Shown in pieces: positions 28,801 through 36,000 of a stretch of 64,000 nt of DNA (positions are counted from its first letter, which is position 1; every line of letters starts with the position of its first letter). The position numbers and the translations under genes are program-made. The stretch covers positions 1 through 64,000 of the forward strand of contig NZ_JAUQSY010000004.1 in the NCBI RefSeq assembly GCF_030580865.1. Direction: 5' to 3'. The notes below the pieces were generated by a model that did not search any database, had not been told where the DNA came from, and worked only from the letters and a program-made list of their open reading frames with translations. The DNA comes from Hymenobacter aranciens. Its GTDB lineage: Bacteria; Bacteroidota; Bacteroidia; Cytophagales; Hymenobacteraceae.

Positions 28801-29704
28801 TGCCGTTGGCCGGCACCGATAGAATGGTATAGGAAGGCGTACCATCGGCCGTGCCGTTCAGGCCGCTGATAGATTGCTGCCCCAGGCTGCTGATGAGCGT
28901 GGGGGTAGTCACATTGGCCGCCGTGGGCTGAATGCGGCACCAGCTAATCTGGTCGATGCCAATCGACTGGCTGCTGATGGAGCTGGCGGCCGTCAGGTTG
29001 CGGTAGCGGATTGTAATAGAAGTTACGTCCGTTCCGTAGGTGGCAATAACCGAGGCATTGCTCGGGTTGGTATTGTTGCCCGCCGTTACGTTGCCGGTGG
29101 CCGTATTAGCCGCGATGGTGAAGAAGGTAGATGAGGAATTAACTTTCGTCAGCGTGGGTACTGCTACGGGCGTCGCCCCATTGGCCCCCGTGAACGTTAC
29201 CTCATCTACCCAGCCGCTGCTGGGCGTGAGAAAGGCCGAGGGATTAAAAACGGCATCAATATCCTGCACCCGAATGCTCAGGTTTGACACGGCACGGCTG
29301 AAGTTGAAGGTAACCGTCGAGGAGTTAGTTGTCGCAGTATAGTCTGCCGACCAGCCTAGGGTTTGCACCCCGTTGAGGGCGGCCGTGACCAGGGCCACGT
29401 CGGCGTTGGCGGGCGTCGAGGTGTAGGTGGTGCCCACCTGCGTGAAGGAGTATGCGCCGGGCACCGGCTCGGTGGTCCGGTTTTTCCAGTTTTCGCCGGC
29501 GGTGCGGGTGCTAAAGTCCAGCGTGACCGGCGCGGTGGCGCACTGCGCCCAGCCCAGGCGCGGGCTCAGGGCCAGGCCCGCCAGTAGTAGGTTGAACAGA
29601 AACAGCCGCACCATCGAGGCCCGCGCCCCGGTAGCGTTACTTCCTCTTGTCCGGCTCCAAAGCTGCCAGCCTCCCCGGCTCTGATAATGTACTAATGCTT
29701 CCAT
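19811..29704 (-). CDS. Giant T9SS-exported surface protein, 3,297 aa, with 0.9-kb tandem duplications
   Basis: A secreted modular protein. The signal peptide core is VRLFLFNLLLAGLALSPRLGWA. It is followed by four tandem repeats of about 304 residues (about 56-1170), each opening C.TA...L.F..RP..EDWKA with an IRVQDIDA segment and closing with a cadherin-like SYTITSLPANGTLxYNS part. Then come a segment with LVIQMQGADI, a glycine-rich block (about 1459-1728), eight DUF11/CARDB-like Ig repeats (about 1779-2780), a cadherin-like linker, the FN3-like module VELTEFTAQ...ASEKNNDHFEVERS and a type A T9SS sorting domain (LWPNPAVDETNVDLSQ...LTKRLSKN). ATG at 29704 is preferred over the TTG at 29734; ATG at 29614 (MVRLFLF) would give a shorter, more conventional signal peptide and cannot be excluded. 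Surface adhesion or structural role is inferred. Confidence 0.88.
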   Translation of the reverse strand: MEALVHYQSRGGWQLWSRTRGSNATGARASMVRLFLFNLLLAGLALSPRLGWAQCATAPVTLDFSTRTAGENWKNRTTEPVPGAYSFTQVGTTYTSTPANADVALVTAALNGVQTLGWSADYTATTNSSTVTFNFSRAVSNLSIRVQDIDAVFNPSAFLTPSSGWVDEVTFTGANGATPVAVPTLTKVNSSSTFFTIAANTATGNVTAGNNTNPSNASVIATYGTDVTSITIRYRNLTAASSISSQSIGIDQISWCRIQPTAANVTTPTLISSLGQQSISGLNGTADGTPSYTILSVPANGTLQYNSAGSTYTAVTANQTITAAQAATLRYTPDAAFTGSSTSFTYRTTDDASLTSSTATYTIPLQYIAPCTTATNTLSFGTRPNNEDWKAHTALGIPAGSTVTTVSSGSYSASAGTSTLQIGTANSAALVWNNDYSGTGRTSSVTFTFNRAVSNFAVRIQDIDAAAGFTDVVTFAGANGASGVTPTLVASNPSAGVTSISGNVATGTANTDSPVDGTVTAYFPSAITTLTLTYANGTLQADPGNQLVGIDLFSFCRQAPLANNVTTSSVLTSAGQQPISSLSGTADGSGINSYTITTLPANGTLLYNSSGTTYTAVTANQTITAVQAATLRYTPNAGFAGSSTTFTYRAIDDAGVLSGNTATYTIPLQYIAPCATATNTLNFSAQPANEDWKARPATAVPAGSTLTTVSSGSYSASAGTSTLQIGAINGVNSLAWTNDYSGAGRTSSVTFTFNRAVSNFTVRIQDIDADAGFIDVVTFAGANGATAVTPTLVLANPGAGITSISGATATGVGTTTSTVDGTVTAYFPSAITTLTLTYANGTAQADPSNQAIGIDPFTWCRLAPTANNVTTAPVLSSAGQTSISPLSATADGSISTYTITSLPANGTLQYNSAGTTYTNVALNQTITAAQAATLRYTPDAAFTGSSTSFTYRATDDASLLTANTATYTIPLQYITPCTTATNTLDYSTRPVAEDWKAHAALAVPTGSALTTISTSGYANSAATTSTFQIGTANGVTDLVWNNDYSGAGRTSSVTFNFNRAVSNFTVRIQDIDADAGFIDVVTFAGANGATAVTPTLVLANPGAGITSISGNVATGQVSTSSTVDGTVTAYFPSAITSFTLTYANGNAAADPGNQLIGIETMTWCRLAPVSANITNTSRPSGQAATAINALSATADGTVASYTIMALPPAAQGSYFVNGVALTTANFPGLVLTPAQAAQLTFAPAAGFSGNAGFSYFATDNANIVSNTATYTIPVTNTGGAGTPALCATPGKDGSPTLAVNPDTYYPGTASAAAGATSITVGAGTIGGAPGIATSIVKGDLLLVIQMQGADISSSNSDAYGDGVSGGGASGNLSTNFTAGTYEYVTASNTTAITAASGGTITLASALVNSYSSAASTSTTGPRRFQVVRVPQFGNLTLGGTITPTPWNGSVGGILAIDVAGQTNFANNTINASARGFRGGGGRIQTTSSANSTDYVTTTSSDLNAQKGEGTAGNPRFVNVPTTPGDASTNALVDLTAGTYAGGSAGRGAPGNAGGGGNDDINNSGGGGGANGGFGGRGGNNFSVNLPIGGEPGASFDVVSSSRLVLGGGGGAGTSNDGTGTPGSGLASAGAAGGGIVLLRTGTITGTGTILANGGSANNTLAYDGSGGGGAGGSILVTANTPAGLANLTLRANGGTGGNNTGVNPSSAPGSGPHGPGGGGGGGVVLTNGNVAAATVLGGANGTTQGTPAAFGATAGANGVSNLQISPSIAGSTFGTLCVADVTTALTGPSTLTPAQPSGTYTATFTNEGPSTALNVTRTVTLPAGVTNILVNGAPYTPTTANTIDFGTASSLASGASSSFTFSFTPATTATGTLNITSNVGADSGQGIDVAANSSTIMATVPAVADVAASITASPAATAGSLAASGTRFTATFTNNGPTAAAGVAASVQLPAGLTNVNATNGGSYNSTTGLVTYAGLTSLANGATTTSVITFDAPANGPVVATANISTTTSQATQTANDRASASLTINPAFDLTTTLSGPASSVAGDLVTLAITTSNATTSPSAASTVVQTAQLPTGLTNVYLSNGGFYNATASATTVTYNSVVYSVPAGGVIYPPLATLPAGQSVANTVSFVMPATGFVPTATVTPNTSGAGETNTANNTAYLNGAANAAAPGATLTVAAPTGNPANVYTRLTSSTTTVAAGSPVTLTVTTGNNGSATSAGGSATGVVQMVQLLPGFTTGTLQVDGQTGSLSGNIITFSTSGATYNTTTGMLTFPAITQASGASVSHSIAMTAPANVGNNGQLLATAFVTEANLDPIAADNVASVAIGVLTATELATTVTGPATAVVGQPVTYTATFVNNGPMTAAGYNVAGTQTSGVIQTAQLPVGLSGVTITDASGAAVTGAAYNATTGLVTFPTLTTDPVGAMQVYNLNFLAPAQSLTVRSSVTTASPDGTPANNSASVATTISPAADLVTTVTGPATAVIGNPVTYVVNTTNNGPSAAASVVPTLQLPTGFTAATMQVNGQGGSLSGNLITFSDGSTYNTTTGLVTFASTSSLPNGNTVTNRVAFLMPNAAGGQLAGVASATSTTTDLSPGNNGGSVATSIAPTTTATSDLVATVTPSAASVAAGSPLTLTAVFTNNGPDAAASVMPTMQLPASLTGVTVSNGGTYNAATGLVTWPAIASQANGNVQTYTVALTAPASGPLTAVAAASSNTSEPANGTALTNNSASTSVTITPVFNEVTRLSGPATALPGTSQTYTVTTLNNGPSATANATTQTVTLPAGVTPTNITNSGVYSSGANTITWTIAAGQVAGANGAVANSFTITQPVAGATITASVTSPGESTTTDNGASITTTATNRPPTAAAVVNALQSPTGNTAANSPTAIYGTLISPLAASDPENALSSTAPYTIVSIPAATQGTLYYNTSGSTYAAATAGQTLTAAQAATLRFLPTLNYVGNAMFTYLATDNAGNQSATVMYTLPVGQDQAAAYTSMPTKGGANPYQNGDIITTIVDPNGARYNAAGRVYDATTGALQAGASNGLAATGTNAVLTAGILPPGVSLDPATGQLYVSNRNLLPRNATTTVVSITTTDVNGGVSTVIQTITLGAFPLPVELTEFTAQALRNVDGLLKWTTASEKNNDHFEVERSANGREFSKIGEVKGQGSKASPTDYALTDTNAAKLASTVYYRLKQVDADGTSSYSPVRAISFTKPTMPSISLWPNPAVDETNVDLSQLPAGTYDVSLLDATGRTIVELRLDAGLTHRVDLHDVANGAYFILVRGTGSNAAISLTKRLSKN
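21400..24370 (-). repeat. Eight DUF11/CARDB-like Ig repeats in the 3,297-aa protein
   Basis: Coding repeats opening ADVTTALTGPSTLT, ADVAASITASPAAT, FDLTTTLSGPASS, ANVYTRLTSSTTT, TELATTVTGPATA, ADLVTTVTGPATA, SDLVATVTPSAAS and FNEVTRLSGPATA. Each has a TNNGP motif and a GxYNxTTGxV turn. Order and type parallel those in the two neighbouring giant genes. Confidence 0.75.
24520..25330 (-). repeat. Glycine-rich low-complexity coding block
   Basis: The minus frame encodes repeated Gly runs (for example GPGGGGGGGVV, SGGGGGANGGFGGRGG, LVLGGGGGAGTS, SGGGGAGGS). On the plus strand this appears as CCG/GCC runs such as 24537-24563. It lies between the four-repeat N-terminal region and the Ig repeats and may form a flexible or polyglycine-II-like segment. 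Confidence 0.8.
26060..29542 (-). repeat. Four tandem ~912-bp coding repeats
   Basis: The 10-mer CCCGCAAAGG occurs at 26451, 27363 and 28275, exactly 912 bp apart, and a diverged version sits at 29187, again 912 bp on. Around the first two sites about 65 bp are nearly identical. The unit openings (codon TGC) lie at 26774, 27683, 28592 and 29540, spaced 909, 909 and 948. Each unit encodes about 304 residues. High nucleotide similarity points to recent tandem duplication or ongoing homogenisation. Confidence 0.9.
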
Positions 29705-30065
29705 AGGAAATGAGGTTAAATAAACGTGCTGCAAGACCCGTCTTCAAACATGTAACTTTTATTATTTAGTCGATAAACAACGAAATTTACTCGTTAAACG
29801 GATTTTGAAGCAAGATTAAATTTTTACCCGCTTTTGAGCATTAGTTTGCAATTAGCTGATTTTCAATAACCAGTCCGACAATAAATAATTTAACTTTAAT
29901 CGGCAATTAATCGCTGTTCACCGTGCACCAGGGTTATTTCACCGACAAAAACCCGCCAAACGCCCGTTTCGTCGGCCCCTCACCTGCTTCGGCCCGGGCT
30001 ATATGCAAAAAGCCCCTCCCCGAATGGGGAGGGGCTTGGCTAAAAGCACCCGAACGGTTTGCGGC
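29705..30065. other. Intergenic region between second and third giant genes
   Basis: 361 bp, strongly AT-rich near the 29704 start. A TAAATTTC on the minus strand near 29790 is only a partial match to the -7 consensus, so no promoter is called. The right part holds the terminator of the 6,191-aa gene. No gene is supported. Confidence 0.6.
30010..30037 (-). terminator. Terminator of the 6,191-aa gene
   Basis: A perfect 12-bp stem AAGCCCCTCCCC - GAAT - GGGGAGGGGCTT is followed on the minus strand by five T. It lies about 30 bases past the stop at 30066. Confidence 0.88.
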
Positions 30066-33000
30066 TTATTGCTTGATAAGACGCTTCGTCAGTAGCACCG
30101 TCTGGCCATCCTGGCTGCGGCCGCGGAGCAGCAGCGTGTAGGTACCATCGGCCACTTCGCGCAGGTCCACTTTGTGGGTGAGGCCCGCGTCGAGCTTCAG
30201 GCCTACGATGGTGCGGCCCGTGGCGTCGATGATGCTTACTTCATACGTACCGGTCGGCAGCTGGCGCAGGTCCAGGTTCGTCGCGCCCACGGCCGGGTTG
30301 GGCCACAGGCTGATGCTGGGCACCGTCGGCTTGGTGAAGCTGATGGTGCGCACCGGCGAGTAGCTGCTCGTGCCATCCACATCCACCTGCTTGAGGCGGT
30401 AGTAGAGCAGCGCGCCCAGCTTAGCAGCGTTGGCGTCGGTCAGGGCGTAGTCGGTCGGGGTGGCTTTGCTGCCCTGGCCTTTCACCTCGCTAATCTTGGC
30501 GAACGTGCGGCCGTCGAGGCTGCGCTCCACGTCGAAGTGGTCGTTGTTCTTCTCACTGGCCGTCGTCCAGCGCAGCAGGCCGTCCACGTTGCGCACCGCC
30601 TCAGCCGTGAACTTCGTCAGCTCCACCGGCAGCGGGTAGGCCCCCAGCGTGAAGGTCACCGTTTGGGTGGTCACGCCACCGTACACGTCGGTGGTGGTGA
30701 TGTTCACCGAGTAGTTCGTGCTCGTCGTGATGGCCGGCAGGGCTGCTGCATTGCTCACGAAAATCTGGCCCGTGGCCGGGTTCAGCGAGATGCCCGAAGG
30801 CAGCGCGTTGGTCGGGTTGCTCACTGGACCGCTGCCCGATGGCGCCAGCACGGCGTTGGTACCCGCGGGGGCCAGGCCATTGCTGGTGCCGGGCTGCTGG
30901 GCGCCGGTGCTGGTGTTGTACACCAGGGCCGAGCTGTTGTAAGCTGCGCCGTTGGGGTCAATTACGTAGGCCAGCACGTCGTTGGTCACGTAGGGATTGG
31001 TGTTCGTGTTCGTCTTCACCGGCGTCGTGGCGTACACCGAAGCATTGTCGATGCCCGACTGAATGGTGTAGCGGCCCGGGTTGCTGACAGCGCCGAGGTT
31101 ATCGGTGGCCTGGTAGCTGAAGTTTACCGTGCCGGCGAAGGTGGCGGCCGGGTCGAAGCGCATGTTGCTGGCTTGCGTCGGCGTGAGCACGAGGCCGGGG
31201 AAGTTGGTCAGGTTCAGCTCCACGTTGGCGGTACCGTTCCACACGTAGAGCACGCCCTGCGTCGCGCTGGGCAGCGTCAGCACCGTGTACGAGGCTACCG
31301 AGCCGTCGGCATCGGCCGCGTTCAGCGGCGAGATGGGCAGCGGGGCGTTGGCCGTGTTGCCTTCGGGGCTCTGCAGCGTGTTCACCACATCCTGCGCCAC
31401 CGGGGCCTGGTTGGGGCGGGCGGTGGTGGCCGAAGCCGTGTTGTTGGCCGTAGCCGCGTCGTTCGTCGTGGGCACCGAGGCCGTGCCGGCGGCCGAGGCC
31501 ACGTTCGGCATCACGAAGGTGACGACGTTGGTCTGGCTGCTGCCGCTGCTCAGGTTGCTCACGGTATAGGTCACGGTGGTGCCCACGATGCTGGCGCCCA
31601 CCGGCGCCGTGATGCCCGTGGCGCCGGCCGGCAGGTTCACCGTTTGCGTGAGGCTGGCCACGTTGCTCGGGCCGTTGTTGGCCGTCACCACGGTGTAGCT
31701 CACCGTGCTGCCCACGGCGGCCGAAGCCGGCGCCGTCAGGTAGGTGGCCACGTCGGTGCTCGGCGTGATGGTCACGTTGGTAGCCTGGGCCGTGTTGTTC
31801 GTGATGTTCGGGTCCGTGTTGGCCCCGGCCACGGTAGCCGCAGCCACCAGCGGGCCGTTGGCCGGCATCACGGTGATGGTGGTCACCACCGGCGTGCCGT
31901 TCACCAGTGAGGCCAGGGTCGGCAGGGTCAGCACACCGGTCGCCACATTATAGGTAGCGCCGTTGTTCGGGCCGCCCGTGAAGGTGATGATGCCGTTGCT
32001 GGTGCTCGTGCTGGTCGTGCCGTTCAGGGTCAGCGTGGTGCTGCTCAGGCCAGCGGGCAGGCTCACCGTGCGCACCACGCTGGTGGCGGGGTTGGCGCTG
32101 GTGTTGTTCTGCGTCGTCAGGGTGTACACCACCGGCGAGTCGGCGGTTTGCGTCGTCAGGTTCGGCACCAGGGTCACGGCCACGTCGGCCGTGGTGGCGC
32201 TGGCGGGCGTCACGGTGGTCACGGCCGTGGCCTGGTTGTTATCCAGGTTCGGGTCGCCGTTGGTGCCGGGTACGCTGGCGATAGCCGCCACATTCAGGCG
32301 CACCGTGGCGGGAGCCACGAAGGTGATGGTGCCGGTCTGGGCATTGGCCTGGCCGGGCAGCAGGTTCGTCACCGTGGCGAAGGTTACCAAGCCGGTAGTG
32401 GCGTTGTAGGCGCCGGCCACGATGGTGCCGGTGTTATCGCGCACCACTACGCCGCTCAGGCCGGTGGGCAGCTGCACCGTGGTGGTTTCGCTGCCGGCCA
32501 CACTCGGGCCGTTGTTGGTCGTCGTCACGGTGTAAGTCACCGGGTTGCCCGTCGTTACCGCGGTCGGGCCGGCCACGGCCACCACCACGTCGGCCGTGGC
32601 CGTGAGCGTGGTGCTGAAGGTGCTGCGGTTGTTGGCCAGTACGCCGTCGGGCGTGGTGGCGCTCACCGTGCCGGTCAGGCTCAGGCTACCGGTGGTGGCG
32701 GGGGCGGTGAAGACGATGGCCGTGCTCTGACTGCCGTTGGCGGGCAGGGTAGCGAGGGTGTTCAGCGTCAGCAGGCCAGTGGTTGTGTTGTAGGTCGAGC
32801 CATCCGGGAAGGTGATGGTCGTGCTGCTCAGCGTACCCGTGGCGCCGCCCACCCGCAGGTCGGTGGCGCTCAGGCCAGCCGGCAGGTTGAGGCTGGCCGT
32901 CACGTTGCTGGAGGCAATGCCCGAGTTGTTGGTCAGCAGCACCGCGTAGCTCACGGGCTGGCCGGCCGTGGCCGAGGCCGGGCCGCTCAGGCCGATGGCT

Positions 33001-36000
33001 ACATCGGCGGCGGGTGCGATGGTGGTCATCACGCTGGCCACGTTATCGCCGGGCACGGGGTCCGAGGTCGTGGTGGCCACATTGCCCGTCACGTTGTAGG
33101 TACCCGTGGCCGGGGCCGTGATACCAATGGTGTAGCTCTGGGGCGTAGCGGCGCTGGCCTGGGTGCCGAGGGTCGGCAGGGTCAGCACGCCGGTTTGCGT
33201 GTTGTAGGTCGCGCCGTTGTTCGCGCCGCCGGTGAAGGTGATGACGTTACCCGCCACGCTTGTGCCGGTGGTACCGCTCAAGGTCAGGGTGGCCGTGCTC
33301 AAGCCGGTGGGCAGGCTCACGGTAGTCGTCACGTTGGCCGCCGGGTTCGGGCCGTTGTTGCCCTGCGTCACGGTGTAGGTGGCGGTGGCGCCGGCGGCGA
33401 TGGTAACCGGACCGCTGACGGTCAGGTACACGTTGGCCTGGTTGGTCGTGGCCCCGGTTACGGTCACGGCCGTCAGCGTAGCGGCGCCGTTGAGGTAGCC
33501 GGTGTTGTTCGTGGTGTTCGTCTCACCAGCCGGCGTTGTGTTCGGCGTCAGCAGGGCCGATGGCGAGAACGTGGCCGTCGGGGCGAAGCTGATGCTGTTG
33601 GCCAGGGCCTGGCCGCTGCTCAGGCTGGCGGGCGGGAAAATCACGCCGCCGGCCGCCAGGGTGTAGGCCGTGGCGCCGCCGCCGGGGTTGGTCGTCGTAA
33701 ACAGGCCGTTCACGTAGTACAGCGTCTGGCTGCTGGCCGTGGCATTGTAGTAGCCGCCGCCGGTGATGAACACGCCGCTCAGGCCGGTGGGCAGCTGCAC
33801 GGTTTGCACCGCGTTGGCTACCGCACTCGGGCCGTTGTTGCGGCTCACCACGATGTAGGTGGCCAGGTCGCCGGTTACCACCGAAGCGGGGCCGCTCAGG
33901 CTGGTCACCAGGTCAAACTGCGGGGTCACCGTCACGTTCACGCTGGCTACGTTGTTGGCCGGGGTCGGGTCGGTGGTGCCGTTGCCAATCTGCGAGGTGG
34001 CCGTGAACGAGGCGGCCGGAGCCGGGAATACCACGGCGATGCTCTGCGTCGTACTGGCCGCCAGCGTCGTGCTGGCGAAGGTCAGCAGGCCGGTCGTCTG
34101 GTTGTAGGTGCCGGCCGGGAAGGTGATGGTCGAGCCGCTGAGCGTGCCGGCGTTGCCGGCCACCGTGAAGCCGGTGGTCGTCAGGCCCGCGGGCAGCTGC
34201 ACCGTCACCACCGTGCTGGGCGAGGCCGTCGTGGTCGAGTTGTTGGTGGCGGTCACGGTCAGCGTTTCCGAGGCTCCGGCGTTCACCGGGTTCGTGCCGG
34301 CCGCGATGGTCGTGCTCAAATCCACCGGCAGCGGGCCGCGCACCGTCACCACCAGGTTGGCCTGGTTCGAGACGGCCGCGGGCGTGGCCGAGTTGCTGAT
34401 AACATAAGGAGTCGTGGCCGTGCCGGTGAAGGTAGCGCTGGCCGGCGTGAAGGTTACCGAACCAACCGGGGCGCCCACCGTGGTGAACGTACCCAGCGCC
34501 GTGGTGATGCTGGTCTGGATACCGGCCGTGTTCGGGTCGAGGTCAATCGTGGCCGGCGCGATAGCCGCGCCGCCGTTGGCCAGGTCGTTGGCCGCTACCG
34601 CGAAGGTCACGGCCGTGTTCAGGTTCGTGGTGGCGAAGTCATCCACGGCAATCGGCGAGCCGCCAATTACCAGAACAATGTTGTGCACCGTCACGCCACC
34701 GAACACGTCGGTCGTAGTGATGGTCAGCGGGTACGAGCCGGGCACGAGCACCGTGTAGTCGGTCACCGTGATGAGACCCGTCACCGCGTTGAGCGTGGTG
34801 CCGGCGGGCAGCGGGCCGGTCGTCAATACGACCGTGCGCGTACCGTTGTCGCCGGTGGCAAGGGCGCCGGTCGTGGCGTTGTAGGTAATCAGGCCGGCGC
34901 TGGTGTACTGGGCCCCGTTGGGGTCAATTACCGAGGCCAGGATGTCGTTGTTGGCGTAGGGGTTGGTGGTGCCGCCTTTCACCGGAGTCAGGGCGTACAC
35001 GGCCGGGTTGTCCTGCCCCACCTGGATGGTGTAGGTGGCGGTGCTCGACGTGAGCACGTTGGCCGGCACGCCGTTACCGTTGTCGGTCGCGGTGTAGTTG
35101 AAGAACACGTTACCCACGTAGCCGGTCACCGGCGTGAAGCGCAGCGTGGTGGCCTGGGTGGCGGTCAGGGTCTGATTTACCGCCACGGCCGTGTAAGTAC
35201 CGGCGTTGTCATAGTACAGCGTGCCCTGCGTCCCGGCATTCGGGATGCTGGTCACGGTGTAGGTCACGATGGTGGCATTGCCGTCGGCATCGGTGGCTTG
35301 CAGCGGCGAGATGGGCAGCTGGGTCACGGCGGTGTTGCCTTCGGGGGTCTGCAGCACGTTCACCACGTCGGCGGCCACCGGCGGACGGTTGGGCTGGGTG
35401 GTGGTTACCTGGCTCGACACGTTGTTGCCGGTAGTGCCTGCGTCACCGGTAGCCGTCACATTGCCGGTCACGGTGATGCTCGGCGTGGTGTTGGGCACGG
35501 TGAAGGACACCGTATTGCTCACAACACCATTCGCGCCCACGGCCATGTTGTTGATGGTCGGGAAGGTCACCGTGCTGCCCGACAGCGTGCCGCCACCCGT
35601 GATTACCACGCTGCTGGCCAGAACGCCAGCGGGCAGGGTCACGGTTTGCACCACGTTCGAGGCCGGCGAGGGGCCGTTGTTGGTCGTCACCACGGCGTAG
35701 CTTACCGTGCTGCCGATGGCGGCCGAGGCCGGACCGGTCACGGTGGTGGCCACGTCCACGCTCGGCGTGATGTTCACGATGCTGGTTACGCGGTTGTTGC
35801 CGGTGTTGGTATCGGTGTCGTTGCCACGGATGGTCGACGTGATGGCGTAGGGCCCGATGCCCGGGGCGGGCTGCACGATGGCCGTGTTCACGCCGGTGCT
35901 GGCTGCCAGGTTGCCCAGCGGCAGGCTCAGCACGCCGGTAGTCTGGCTATAAGTGGCGCCGCCGGGGAAGGTAATGATGTCGCCGCTCAGCGTACCCGCG

